Below, piece by piece: positions 7,674-16,711 of a stretch of 64,000 bases of DNA; position 1 is the first letter of the stretch, and every line of letters starts with the position of its first letter. This DNA is from Faecalibacterium prausnitzii (GTDB taxonomy: Bacteria > Bacillota > Clostridia > Oscillospirales > Ruminococcaceae). Both the position numbers and the translations under genes were made by a program. Below the pieces are notes generated by a model. It worked only from the letters and a program-made list of their open reading frames with translations. It made no database searches and was not told the origin of the DNA. The stretch covers positions 28,867 to 92,866 of the forward strand of contig SFDE01000016.1 of NCBI GenBank assembly GCA_004558805.1, in the 5' to 3' direction.

Positions 7674-8381
7674 TTATTTCAGGGGGCTTTTTGCGATCTT
7701 GCCGCCGTTTCTGGGGTATGCAGTCGGAGTTTGCGAAATCTTTTTGCACAGGATCAGGGTCCGCAGGTCCCCGCCCGGCAGGTGCAGGGTCCGGGTCTCC
7801 TTGTATTCGCCCCCCAGTTTCCGGATGGCTCCCCGGGCTGCGGTCAATTCTTCCTCCCCGGAAGCCCCCTTCATTGCCAGAAAGTTTCCGCCCACCTTCA
7901 CAAGAGGCAGGCAGTATTCCGCCAGCATGGGCAGAGCTGCCACCGCCCGGGCGGAGGCAAGGTCAAACTGCTCCCGCCACACCTTCCGTGCAGCTTCCTC
8001 TGCCCGCTCCTTGGCAAATTCCACCCCGGTAAGCCCCAGCTGGGCACAGGCGTACTTGAGAAAATCCACCCGCTTGCCGGTGGGCTCCATCAGGGTCAGC
8101 TCCAGCTCCGGCTTGTAGATCTTGGTGACGATGCCCGGAAAGCCTGCCCCGGCACCCACGTCCACCATCCGTCCCGCCACTTCCGGCTGGCTGGCAAAAA
8201 GCAGGCTGTCCAGAAAGTGCTTGTCCTCAATGCCCTCCGGGTCGGTGATGGCGGTAAGGTTGACCTTCTGGTTGTAATCCACAAGGATCTGGGCAAAGGC
8301 GTCCAGCTGGTCCAGCTGGGTGCCGGTGAGCGTGATGTTCCATGTGGAACATTTGCTTTCCAGACGCTGTTTGTCGATCAT
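7674..8381 (-). CDS. rsmG: 16S rRNA (guanine-527-N7)-methyltransferase RsmG
   Basis: A 235-aa SAM-dependent enzyme that methylates G527 of 16S rRNA. SAM motif I is VDVGAGAGFPGI. Further family motifs are MEPTGKRVDFL, SARAVAALPML and the C-terminal LPGGDLRTLILCKK. The start follows GAAAGGAAAA. Codons 11-16 (KCSTWNIT region) are specified by a parS-like 16-mer at 8336-8351, the same arrangement seen in other Bacillota where parS lies in the rsmG 5' end. It lies 20 bp downstream of mnmG. Confidence 0.95.
   Translation of the reverse strand: MIDKQRLESKCSTWNITLTGTQLDQLDAFAQILVDYNQKVNLTAITDPEGIEDKHFLDSLLFASQPEVAGRMVDVGAGAGFPGIVTKIYKPELELTLMEPTGKRVDFLKYACAQLGLTGVEFAKERAEEAARKVWREQFDLASARAVAALPMLAEYCLPLVKVGGNFLAMKGASGEEELTAARGAIRKLGGEYKETRTLHLPGGDLRTLILCKKISQTPTAYPRNGGKIAKSPLK
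8336..8351. promoter_or_regulatory. parS-like site 3, inside the rsmG coding start
   Basis: On the minus strand this is TGTTCCACATGGAACA, identical to site 1. It encodes CSTWNI within the first 17 codons of rsmG. Confidence 0.65.
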
Positions 8382-8401
8382 AGTGTTTTCCTTTCTTCCG
8401 T

Positions 8402-10270
8402 TTATTTCTTTGCGGCAAGGGCAATGCTCAGCTGCGCCACATCCGAGGGGGATACCCCGGGGATGCGCCCTGCCTGCCCCAGATTTTTGGGGCGGATCCG
8501 CGCCAGCTTCTCCCGTGCCTCCAGCGTCAGACCGGTAAGTCCGCTGTAGGAGAAGTCCTCCGGGATCAGGGTCTTTTCGTGGCGTGCCACATCCCGGATC
8601 ATCCGGTCCTGCCGGGCAATGTAGCCTGCATACTTGATCTCGGTCTCCAGCCGCTCTGCCAGCATGGAGGTGATCTGGTCTCCCCTGCCGATGATCTGTG
8701 CCACCAGATCGTAGTGGATCTCCGGACGGCGCAGCAGCTCCTCGGCAATGCCGCCCTCCGCTGCCGGTTCCAACCCCGCCTGCTCCATGGCGGCACGGAG
8801 GTCAGCCGTGCGCAGATGTGTCTCGTGGAGACGGCGGCGCTCCGCTTCCAGAATATTCTGAGTATTCTGGAACTTTTCCCAGCGGTCCGCCTGCACCAGC
8901 CCGTATTCCCTGCCGATAGGGGTCAGGCGGCTGTCGGCGTTGTCCTGCCGCAGGGTCAGCCGGTACTCGCTGCGGCTGGTCATCATCCGGTAGGGGTCCA
9001 TGACGCCCTTGGTCACCAGATCGTCCACCAGGGTGCCAAGGTAGCTGGTATGCCGGGGCAGGATCAGCTGTTCTTTGCCCAGCGCTTTCCGGGCGGCATT
9101 GAGTCCCGCCAGCAGTCCCTGTGCCGCCGCCTCCTCGTAGCCGGAGGTGCCGTTGAACTGCCCCGCACCGTATAAGCCCCGGACCACCTTGCTTTCCAGC
9201 GTTGCTTCCAGACTGGTGGGGTCCACACAGTCGTACTCGATGGCATAGGCAGGGCGCATGATCTCCAGATTTTCAAAACCAACGATGCTGCGATAGAAGT
9301 CGTTTTGTACGTCCTCCGGCAGACTGCTGGAAGCTCCCTGCAGGTACATTTCCTCGGTGTTTTCCCCGCAGGGTTCCACAAAGATGGGGTGCCGGTCCTT
9401 GCCGGCAAACCGCACCACCTTGTCCTCAATAGAGGGGCAGTACCGGGGTCCCACCCCCTCGATCATGCCGCCGTACAGAGGACTGCGCTGGATGTTATCC
9501 AGAATAATGCGGTGGGTCGTTGGATTTGTGTAGGCGATCCAGCATTCCACCTTGTTGTGCATGGGCTGGTCGGTCATAAAACTAAAGGGCTGCAGCTGGT
9601 CATCCGGGTCTCCGGGCTGGCATTCCAGCCGGGAAAAGTCGATGCTGCGGCGGTGCACCCGGGCGGGGGTGCCGGTCTTGAACCGGCGCAGGGGCAGACC
9701 TGCCGCCTTCAGGCTTTCGGTCAAGGCGTTTGCGGCGTGCATCCCGTCGGGTCCGGAGGCAAACCATGCGTCTCCCACAAAGATCTTGCCTCCAAGGTTG
9801 GTGCCGGTGGCGATGACCACGCACTTGGCGGTGTACTCTCCGTTGAGCTGGGTGACAACGCCCCTCACCTGCCCCTCTTCCACTTCCAGCCTCACGATCT
9901 CTCCCTGATGGATGGCAAGACCCGGGGTCTTTTCCAGCAGCAGCTTCATGTATTCGTGATAGCGGCGGCGGTCGGTCTGCACCCGCAGGGCATGGACCGC
10001 CGGTCCCTTGCCCTTGTTGAGCATCCGGCTCTGCAGATAGGTGGCATCCGCTGCCAGTCCCATGACGCCGCCCAGTGCATCCACCTCCCGCACCAGAGTG
10101 CCCTTTGCGGTGCCGCCGATGCTGGGGTTGCAGGGCATATTGCCGATGGAATCCAGACTCATGGTAAAAATGGCGGTCTTTGCCCCCAGCGTTGCCGCTG
10201 CGTGCGCCGCCTCGATCCCGGCGTGTCCTGCGCCGATGACGATCACATCGTAATCTCCTAAATGATTCAT
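8402..10270 (-). CDS. mnmG: tRNA uridine-5-carboxymethylaminomethyl modification enzyme MnmG
   Basis: A 622-aa FAD-dependent partner of MnmE that modifies wobble U34 of certain tRNAs. The N-terminal dinucleotide fold is VIVIGAGHAGIEAA. Conserved blocks include NPSIGG, GKGPAVHALR, FKTGTPARV and the C-terminal helical domain with YAGYIARQ. Length matches the family (about 620-630). It ends 20 bp before rsmG and lies 70 bp downstream of mnmE. That gap holds a perfect GC hairpin (10305-10334) without a T-run on the minus strand, so it is not an obvious terminator. Confidence 0.96.
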   Translation of the reverse strand: MNHLGDYDVIVIGAGHAGIEAAHAAATLGAKTAIFTMSLDSIGNMPCNPSIGGTAKGTLVREVDALGGVMGLAADATYLQSRMLNKGKGPAVHALRVQTDRRRYHEYMKLLLEKTPGLAIHQGEIVRLEVEEGQVRGVVTQLNGEYTAKCVVIATGTNLGGKIFVGDAWFASGPDGMHAANALTESLKAAGLPLRRFKTGTPARVHRRSIDFSRLECQPGDPDDQLQPFSFMTDQPMHNKVECWIAYTNPTTHRIILDNIQRSPLYGGMIEGVGPRYCPSIEDKVVRFAGKDRHPIFVEPCGENTEEMYLQGASSSLPEDVQNDFYRSIVGFENLEIMRPAYAIEYDCVDPTSLEATLESKVVRGLYGAGQFNGTSGYEEAAAQGLLAGLNAARKALGKEQLILPRHTSYLGTLVDDLVTKGVMDPYRMMTSRSEYRLTLRQDNADSRLTPIGREYGLVQADRWEKFQNTQNILEAERRRLHETHLRTADLRAAMEQAGLEPAAEGGIAEELLRRPEIHYDLVAQIIGRGDQITSMLAERLETEIKYAGYIARQDRMIRDVARHEKTLIPEDFSYSGLTGLTLEAREKLARIRPKNLGQAGRIPGVSPSDVAQLSIALAAKK

Positions 10271-10340
10271 ACTTTCTCAGGTTCCCTCTATTGTACCCGT
10301 GTTTTGGGATCTCCCGGATCCTGCCGGGAGATCCCCGCTG

Positions 10341-11717
10341 TTATTTGCCCACACAGAACCGCTCAAACACCTGTTCGATGACTGCCTCCGAGGCGTTTTC
10401 GCCGGTGAGCTGGCACAAGGCGTCCAGCGCATCGTCCACGCACACCGACACCGCATCCAGCCCAAACCCGCTCTGTGCCCCTTCCAGCGCCCCTGCCACG
10501 GCATCCCGTGCCCGCAGGGCGGCGGAGAGCTGCCGCTGTCCGGACAGGCTGGCGGCGTGGGGGTCGATGCTGCTGGTGCCCAGCAGACGTGCCACAGCGG
10601 CGGCGATGACCTTCCGGGTTCCTTCCTCCTGACAGCACACCGGCAGCACCATGGCAAAGCAGGGTGCCACCAGCTCTGCATCAAAGCGGGTGGGCTTATC
10701 CTCCTTGTTCACAAGGGCAATGGCGGGGCGTCCGGCACAGCGCTGTGCCAGCTCCAAATCCTCCCGGGTGGGGGGTTCGGAGCCGTCAAACACCGCAAGG
10801 ATCAGCCCTGCTTCCTCCAGCTTTTTCCAGCTGCGGCGGATGCCCTCCGCCTCGATGGCGTCCTGGGTCTGCCGCAGACCGGCGGTGTCAAAAAGATTCA
10901 GCCGGATATCCCCCAGCTGCACCGCCTGCTCCACCACATCCCGGGTGGTGCCCGCCACCGGGGTGACGATGGCACGGTCAAAGCCTGCCAGCAGGTTCAG
11001 CAGGGTGGATTTGCCTGCATTGGGGCGTCCCACGATGGCACAGTCCACCCCTTCCCGCAGCACGGTTCCGGCGCTGTAGTTCCGGATCAGGGTGTCCAGT
11101 TCCCGGTACACCCCCTCCAGCACCCGGCGCAGCTGCTGCGGTTCCAGCTCCGGCACATCCTCCTCCGGAAAGTCTACCCAGGCGGCAAGATGCGCCTGCA
11201 GGGCGGTAAGCGCTTCCTTCTGTGCGCCGATCTTTTTTGCCAGCGCACCGGTAAGGGCGGCATTTGCCAGCGCCGCCCCCTGTCTGCCGTCTGCGGAGAT
11301 CAGGTCCATCACCGCCTCTGCCTGCGTCAGCCCCAGCTTCCCATTCAGGAAGGCACGGCGGGTGTACTCGCCGGGTGCCGCAGGCTGTGCTCCCGCTGCA
11401 AGACACGCCTCCACCAGCCGCTGCGCCACCGCATTGCCGCCGTGGCAGGACAGCTCCACTACATCCTCGCCGGTGTAGCTGTGAGGGGCACGGAAAAACA
11501 GTGCCACACCCTCGTCAAAGGTCTCGCCCTTCTCCACAAAATTACCGAACAGCGCCGTATAGCCCTTTGCCTCCCGCACCTTTTTGGCGGCATTTGCAGG
11601 AAGAAACACCTTTTCTGCCACAGCATAGCTCTCGGCGCCGGACAGGCGCACCACTGCAATGCCCCCTGCTCCGGGAGCTGTGGCGATAGCTGCGATAGTA
11701 GTTTCCTGCATGGTCAT
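10341..11717 (-). CDS. mnmE: tRNA modification GTPase MnmE
   Basis: About 458 aa. The N-terminal folate-binding domain (TIAAIATAPGAGGIAVVRLSG) is followed by a helical domain with the GTPase inserted at about residues 215-375. Its G motifs are GRPNAGKSTLLN, DTAGLRQTQDAIE and NKED. The protein ends in FCVGK, the family's catalytic Cys motif. I start at the ATG at 11717 (MTMQETT), 5 nt after GAGGA; the ATG at 11711 is the alternative. It works with MnmG on tRNA U34. A -10-like TATAAT lies at 11766-11771, but its -35 is weak. Confidence 0.95.
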   Translation of the reverse strand: MTMQETTIAAIATAPGAGGIAVVRLSGAESYAVAEKVFLPANAAKKVREAKGYTALFGNFVEKGETFDEGVALFFRAPHSYTGEDVVELSCHGGNAVAQRLVEACLAAGAQPAAPGEYTRRAFLNGKLGLTQAEAVMDLISADGRQGAALANAALTGALAKKIGAQKEALTALQAHLAAWVDFPEEDVPELEPQQLRRVLEGVYRELDTLIRNYSAGTVLREGVDCAIVGRPNAGKSTLLNLLAGFDRAIVTPVAGTTRDVVEQAVQLGDIRLNLFDTAGLRQTQDAIEAEGIRRSWKKLEEAGLILAVFDGSEPPTREDLELAQRCAGRPAIALVNKEDKPTRFDAELVAPCFAMVLPVCCQEEGTRKVIAAAVARLLGTSSIDPHAASLSGQRQLSAALRARDAVAGALEGAQSGFGLDAVSVCVDDALDALCQLTGENASEAVIEQVFERFCVGK

Positions 11718-11865
11718 TTTTCCTCGTTTCGGCGTGATTTTATTTCCGGTGGACACTATGTCCCGATTATAATCTCAATTTTACCACGTTTTTTTTAGAA
11801 AAGGAACCATCTTTGCACATTTTTATGTTTTTGTGTGGAAAACCCGCCGCAGTCCTTCTGCAAAA

Positions 11866-11906
11866 GTAAAAGCCCGGGGCTGCCGCTTTGCGGCAGCCCC
11901 GGGCGG
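11866..11906 (-). terminator. Terminator of the 5'-nucleotidase gene
   Basis: The stem AGCCCGGGGCTGCCG / CGGCAGCCCCGGGC has a CTTTG loop and TTTTACTTTT follows on the minus strand. It is very stable. Confidence 0.85.
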
Positions 11907-11942
11907 GGTCAGTCTTTAGGCTTCCTGTGTCGGGTCTATGGA

Positions 11943-13754
11943 TCAGAAGGCGGCAATGTCGGCGGTGGTCAGCACGTTGCCGGGCAGGTTGCGGGCGTCC
12001 GGATTATCGTACAGGCTCAGCTTGCCCTCACGGAGCAGACGGACTGCCTTTTCGTGGTCGGCAGCCTTCCAGTTGTTGCCCACGATCTTCCAGTTGTTGT
12101 TCACACGCGGTTCGATGATGCCGCCCTTGACGTTGCGGACGTAGTCCGCCAGCAGCTCCCGGATGCCGCCTACATCGCCCCGGACGTCCAGCTCCAGCAG
12201 CTTGGGTAGCTCCTCGCCTTCCATAAAGATATCCGCTGCGGTCAGCAGTTGGGTGTTGGCACGGTAGTTGTTCACTGCCACCACGAACACATCGGTGGGC
12301 TTCACCGGGGTGCCGTTGGGCCAGGTCAGGTTCCGGATCCGGTGACCCGGCTCCTTGGAAACATCCAGCTCGTAGTTCACGCCCTCAAAGGCATCGTACA
12401 AGAAGAAGCGCACCGAGGGGTCAAATGCCAGGGTAACATCCCCGGGCTTCCAGGTCCGGAAGAAGGCAGCGGACCACTCCATGAACCGCAGCAGCTGCTC
12501 GCCGTTCATTTCCAGCTTGTACAGGGTGTTCTGGTAGGTATAGATGCTTGCCATGTCGCACTTGTGGATGACGCCCTCCAGCATCTGGGAGCTCATGGAA
12601 GTCAGAGAGGTGGCAGCGACCTGTGCACCGGTGTAGTACATCTGTGCCTCATTGATGAAGTCCAGCAGAGCGGTGTCCTGCAGCATGGGCTGCGGCAGGG
12701 TGGCGATCTCATTTTCGGGGGCAAGGTTGCCGCCCCGCAGCTCGCCGATGATGGTCATGGCGTCTTCCTTGGCGCGGGCATCGTAGGTGGCAAGCAGCTC
12801 GGTGAGCACCGGGTCCGGCTCGTAATCCTTCATGTTCAGGTTCTCGGAGGTGCGCTCGACCACCTTCCACTTGCCGTTCAGCTGCCGCTCCAGATGGACA
12901 TGGATCTCCGACAGGGTGGCACCGGAGCTCTTGTTCTCCACCACCAGCACATCGTTGATCATCATGTGGGGGATGCTCCTGTGACCGTGACCCGCCACGA
13001 TGACCGCAAATTCCGGGCAGGCGTTGGCAAGGTCAGTGACGCCGGAACCGTAGACATCGTACTCGTTGTCCACGTCCATGTGCATGACACCGATCAGGAT
13101 GTCCACCTTGTCCTTGATCTTGTCGATGATCTTACGGCTCTCATCCACGGGGTTGGTAACGGTCCAACCCTTCAGATTCATGGCGTCCCACCGGGTGATG
13201 TTGGGGGTGACCATGCCGATGAGACCGATCTTCAGGCAGCCCTTGCGGACGATGGTGTAGCCGTCTGCCAGAGGCTCCCCTTCGGGGCTGTAAACGTTGC
13301 CCACCAGCACCTTTGCCTTCTGCTGTGCCATCACCTTTTTCAGGGTGTCCATGCCGTAGTTGTACTCGTGGTTGCCGGTGGTCCACACATCGTAGCCGAT
13401 GGCGTTCATTGCCGCCACCATGGGATGCAGGTCATCCTTCAGGAACAGGTCTGCAGAGTTTGCCTGAATGGTATCGCCGGAGTCCACCACCAGAGTGTGG
13501 GCGGTGCGGCACTGCTTGATGGCAGTTGCCTGCTGTGCCACGCTGCCGGAAGCGTCTGCCTTGTTGGCAGCATAGTCCCAGGGATCGAACTTGCCGTGGG
13601 TATCGCTGGATGCAAGGATCTGCAGATCCATCTTCCACAGGGAAGACACATCGCATGCAGCGGCAGAGGGCACTGCGCAGCTGACGGCGGCTGCCGTTGC
13701 GGAAGCGGCGGCGGCATGTAAGAAGCTGCGGCGGGAGATCCTGTTCTGTGACAT
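11943..13754 (-). CDS. Tat-exported 5'-nucleotidase / cyclic phosphodiesterase family metallophosphatase
   Basis: A 603-aa protein with an N-terminal twin-arginine signal (RISRRSFLHAAAASATAAA...), so it probably folds before export. The calcineurin-like domain (about residues 40-300) has the metal motifs SDTHGKFDPWDY, DSGDTIQ, TGNHEYNYG and GHGHRS. The 5'-nucleotidase C-terminal domain covers about residues 340-540 (AATSLTSMSSQMLEG...). The likely substrate is an extracellular nucleotide, 2',3'-cyclic nucleotide or similar phosphoester, as in the UshA/CpdB family. It has its own promoter and a strong terminator, and splits the otherwise conserved jag-mnmE pair. No lipobox or cell-wall anchor is evident. 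Confidence 0.85.
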   Translation of the reverse strand: MSQNRISRRSFLHAAAASATAAAVSCAVPSAAACDVSSLWKMDLQILASSDTHGKFDPWDYAANKADASGSVAQQATAIKQCRTAHTLVVDSGDTIQANSADLFLKDDLHPMVAAMNAIGYDVWTTGNHEYNYGMDTLKKVMAQQKAKVLVGNVYSPEGEPLADGYTIVRKGCLKIGLIGMVTPNITRWDAMNLKGWTVTNPVDESRKIIDKIKDKVDILIGVMHMDVDNEYDVYGSGVTDLANACPEFAVIVAGHGHRSIPHMMINDVLVVENKSSGATLSEIHVHLERQLNGKWKVVERTSENLNMKDYEPDPVLTELLATYDARAKEDAMTIIGELRGGNLAPENEIATLPQPMLQDTALLDFINEAQMYYTGAQVAATSLTSMSSQMLEGVIHKCDMASIYTYQNTLYKLEMNGEQLLRFMEWSAAFFRTWKPGDVTLAFDPSVRFFLYDAFEGVNYELDVSKEPGHRIRNLTWPNGTPVKPTDVFVVAVNNYRANTQLLTAADIFMEGEELPKLLELDVRGDVGGIRELLADYVRNVKGGIIEPRVNNNWKIVGNNWKAADHEKAVRLLREGKLSLYDNPDARNLPGNVLTTADIAAF

Positions 13755-13818
13755 AGTAGAAACCTCTCTTTTCTTTTGGCAAATTTTGCAAATTTGCAGG
13801 GTCCGTTTTCCTGCCCTC

Positions 13819-13848
13819 AGTATAAATCCACAGCCGCCTGCAAGACAA
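13819..13848 (-). promoter_or_regulatory. Probable promoter of the 5'-nucleotidase gene
   Basis: On the minus strand, TTGTCT (13843-13848), an 18-bp spacer and TATACT (13819-13824) lie about 65 bp upstream of the start codon. The rest of the 300-bp gap between this gene and jag holds only the jag terminator. Confidence 0.5.
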
Positions 13849-14001
13849 TTGATGGATCAGAGAAAAAAACGCCGAATTTTTGGATAGTACGACTAATTCC
13901 GGCAGGAATCTCCGGCTTTATCCCCTGCGTTTTATCATACCAAACCCTTTTCCATCCCAAAACCACAGTCAGGAACGATCCGGGTAAAATCTCTGCAACG
14001 C

Positions 14002-14041
14002 AAAAAAGAGCCGCAGCACTGCGGCTGCAGTGCTGCGGCTC
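14002..14041 (-). terminator. Terminator after jag
   Basis: The stem AGCCGCAGCACT / AGTGCTGCGGCT is followed by TTTTTTGCG on the minus strand. It ends the rnpA-yidD-yidC-jag transcript. Confidence 0.85.
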
Positions 14042-14067
14042 CCGAAATTCAGAAGTCTGTGTTCCGA

Positions 14068-15213
14068 TCACAGCTCAATCTTGCCAAAGCTGAAATCTGC
14101 AAAATCGTCCACCCGCTCGGTGCGCTTGGGTGCCACCGGTGCGGCATTCTCTGCCTCACGGGGAGCGTAGGTGCGCTCCGGCACGCCGGAGGGACGGGGA
14201 CCACGGTTAGCAGGACGACCACCGCTGCGGTAGCCGCCGCGATTGCCGCTCTGGGCACCACGGTCGGAGCGATTGCCGCTGCGATAACCGTCGTTGCTGC
14301 GGTTGCCGCCGGGACGGCGACCATTGCCCCGTCCGCCGCGGGGACGGCGCTCTCCGTAGGTGTTCTCGGTCTGGGCATCGGGAGCGGTGGAGTAGATGAC
14401 CACACGGCGGTCACGACCCTCGCCCTTGCTCTCACTGCGGACACCCTCCATCTTGCTGATGGCAGAGTGGATGATGCGGCGCTCGTAGGGATTCATGGGC
14501 TCCATGGCAAAGCTGCGACCGGTCTTGCGGACCTTTGCGCCAATGCGCTGTGCCAGCGCCGTCAGGTCGCTTTCCCGCTTATCCCGGTAGCCTGCCACAT
14601 CCAGACCCAGCTTGATGTAGTCTCCTTCCAGACGGTTTGCCACCAGGCTTGCCAGATAAGAAAGGCTCTCCATGGTCTCGCCCCGGCGTCCGATGAGGGC
14701 GCCCAGCTTCTCTCCGTCCAGACGGATGATGGTTGCCTCGCCCTTCTGCACTGCGCTGAAGGTGACGTTCTCCACACCCATCAGGGCAATGACTTCCCGC
14801 AGATACTCCACGGCAGCCTTGACCTTGTTGTTTTCCTCGATGTTGATGGGGACCTCGGTCTCCTCTTCCTCTGCTGCCGGGGCTTCTGCCTCAACTGCAG
14901 CGGCTTCCGGCTCCTTTTCAGCCGCAGGCTGTTCCGGAGCTGGCTGTTCTGTCTCTGCCGGAGCAGCAGCCTCCGGGGCGGGAGCAGCGGGAGCTGCTTC
15001 CGGTGCCGGCTCCTGGACCGGGGCATCCGGCTCTTCCACGCTCACCTTCACCTTGGCAGGGGTGAGCTTCAGCCCCAGAAAACCAGTCTTCTGGGGCATT
15101 TCCAGCACTTCATAGCTGACGTTCATGTCATCGGTCTGCACACCCAGCAAGGCACAAGCCTTGGCGCGTGCTTCATCAACCGTCTTGCCGGTTGCTTCCT
15201 GCGTACGGATCAT
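14068..15213 (-). CDS. jag: Jag/KhpB-type RNA-binding protein
   Basis: A 381-aa protein. The Jag_N domain covers about residues 1-55 (MIRTQEATGKTVDEA). An acidic Ala/Pro/Glu-rich linker covers about 55-130, a KH domain about 135-215 (GEKLGALIGRRGETMESL carries the GxxG loop), and R3H about 215-285 (MNPYERRIIHSAI). An Arg/Gly-rich tail (GGRGNGRRPGGNRS and similar) extends to the end. The long linker and RG tail make it larger than the Bacillus homologue (about 208 aa). In streptococci the homologue (KhpB/EloR) binds RNA with KhpA and controls cell elongation. It lies 15 bp after yidC, the conserved arrangement. Confidence 0.93.
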   Translation of the reverse strand: MIRTQEATGKTVDEARAKACALLGVQTDDMNVSYEVLEMPQKTGFLGLKLTPAKVKVSVEEPDAPVQEPAPEAAPAAPAPEAAAPAETEQPAPEQPAAEKEPEAAAVEAEAPAAEEEETEVPINIEENNKVKAAVEYLREVIALMGVENVTFSAVQKGEATIIRLDGEKLGALIGRRGETMESLSYLASLVANRLEGDYIKLGLDVAGYRDKRESDLTALAQRIGAKVRKTGRSFAMEPMNPYERRIIHSAISKMEGVRSESKGEGRDRRVVIYSTAPDAQTENTYGERRPRGGRGNGRRPGGNRSNDGYRSGNRSDRGAQSGNRGGYRSGGRPANRGPRPSGVPERTYAPREAENAAPVAPKRTERVDDFADFSFGKIEL

Positions 15214-15228
15214 AGCCGTTTTTCCTCC

Positions 15229-16314
15229 TTACTGTTCCGATTCCGGTTTGTCCTGCTTGTTCAGCTCGCACAGAGGGACGGTGCGCTCGTCCTTGTAGCG
15301 TTCTGCATCCAGCTGACGGGCATACTCCAGACGGCGCTTATTCATCTCGCTGGCGGAAAGGTTCTTCTCCACCACTTCGCCGGTCTTTTTGTCCACGACC
15401 CTCACGGTGGTGTCCTTCACGCCCCGCTTTTCCTGCTTGCGCTTTTCGGCGATCTGCGCCTCGATCTCCTGACGCATCTTCTCCGGGTCATAGAACTTGC
15501 GCATGACCTGGGTCTGCAAGGTCATAACGATATTGGAAATGACATAGTACAGAGAGAATGCCAGAGGATAGGTAAAGCAGAAGAACAGGTACAGCAGGGG
15601 CATCATGTACATGGTGAGCTTCATGCTGCCCTGCATCTGCTGACCGGATGCTTTCATGGTGATGTGGGTAGACAGGAACATGGTGATCACCGACAGCAGC
15701 GGCAGCACCAGATCCAGAGACAGACCCAGCTTGGGGATCCGGGTCAGGTCGATGCCCAGGAAGTTCATGTGCTGGCTGAACTCGGTGATGACGTTGATCT
15801 GCTCTGCGGTAAAGCAGCCGATAACGCCGCTGTTGCCTGCCAGGATCTCAGCGATGATGTTGGTATCCCGGGTGATGGCGGTAAAGGAGATGCCGGCAGC
15901 AGTCAGTGCCTCGCCTGCGTTGGTCAGTGCAGCGGCACTGATGTGGAAGATCCGCTGCAGGGGGTTGTACACCACGCCGATAACGCCAAAGATCACCAGG
16001 AAGTTCAGCAGCATGGGCACACAGCCTGCCATGGGATTGTAGCCGTACTCCTGCTGCAGCTTGAGTATCTCTGCCTGCTGCTTTTCGGGCTTATCCTTGT
16101 ACTTGTTCTGGATTTCCAGCATCATGGGCTGGAATGCAGACATTTTTGCGGTACTCTTCTGCTGGATGAGCTGGAGGGGGATCTTCACGATGTTGATGAG
16201 CAGGGTGAAGAGGATAATGTCCCAGCCGTAATTGGGGATCAGCTTATAGATCCACTCCATCACATAGCCGAGAGGGGCGCTCAGGATGTAAAAGAAATTC
16301 ATACCTCTGTCCAT
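15229..16314 (-). CDS. yidC: Membrane protein insertase YidC (SpoIIIJ/OxaA)
   Basis: A 361-aa protein starting MDRGMNFFYILSAPLG. It has five hydrophobic segments and the Oxa1/YidC core. The first core helix (YGWDIILFTLLINIVKIPL) is followed by a cytoplasmic hairpin (MSAFQPMMLEIQNKY...YGYNPMAG). The usual conserved hydrophilic-groove Arg is not seen in its usual setting; instead a Lys appears in NIVKIPL. The C-terminal cytoplasmic tail is charged. It inserts membrane proteins with or without SecYEG. It is followed after 15 bp by jag and preceded by yidD. Confidence 0.93.
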   Translation of the reverse strand: MDRGMNFFYILSAPLGYVMEWIYKLIPNYGWDIILFTLLINIVKIPLQLIQQKSTAKMSAFQPMMLEIQNKYKDKPEKQQAEILKLQQEYGYNPMAGCVPMLLNFLVIFGVIGVVYNPLQRIFHISAAALTNAGEALTAAGISFTAITRDTNIIAEILAGNSGVIGCFTAEQINVITEFSQHMNFLGIDLTRIPKLGLSLDLVLPLLSVITMFLSTHITMKASGQQMQGSMKLTMYMMPLLYLFFCFTYPLAFSLYYVISNIVMTLQTQVMRKFYDPEKMRQEIEAQIAEKRKQEKRGVKDTTVRVVDKKTGEVVEKNLSASEMNKRRLEYARQLDAERYKDERTVPLCELNKQDKPESEQ

Positions 16315-16396
16315 TCTGCCCCGCCTGTGGCACGGGACCTGTTATTTTTTATCGTAGGACACGCCGCCCACAGTTCGCCGCGTCACAAGAAGCAGG

Positions 16397-16711
16397 TTAC
16401 TTTTCCACCTTTTTCTGCCGCCGGGTGGAAAACAGCCGGGAAGGATAGAGCACCCGCTTGGGGTTTTTCCATCTTCCGGCATCCGGCACCGGGTCAAAGC
16501 CCCACTTTCCGAGGGGGTTGCACCGGGCAATGCGCCATGCCCCCAGCAGGATGCCCTTGAGGCAGCCGTGGGTCATGATCGCCTGTATGGTGTAGTTGCT
16601 GCAGCTGGGGGTAAACCGGCAGCTGCGCCCGATCCAGGGGCTGAGGGTATGCTGATAGATCCGGATGGGCACGCACAGCGCCCTGCGGCAGCTGCGCTGG
16701 AACCGGTTCAT
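16397..16711 (-). CDS. yidD: Membrane protein insertion efficiency factor YidD
   Basis: A 104-aa protein with the family signature: MNRFQRSCRRALCVPIRIYQ, the Cys-containing RFTPSCSNYTIQAI and GILLGAWRIARCNPLGKWGFDPVP (all about residues 1-80). The C-terminus is basic (RRQKKVEK). Its start overlaps the rnpA stop by 4 bases, so the two are translationally coupled, as in most bacteria. Confidence 0.93.
   Translation of the reverse strand: MNRFQRSCRRALCVPIRIYQHTLSPWIGRSCRFTPSCSNYTIQAIMTHGCLKGILLGAWRIARCNPLGKWGFDPVPDAGRWKNPKRVLYPSRLFSTRRQKKVEK

Noticed and set aside
10305..10334. Terminator between mnmE and mnmG
   Set aside because: The hairpin is perfect but has no T-run in the direction of transcription. 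More likely a small palindromic repeat or a processing signal.
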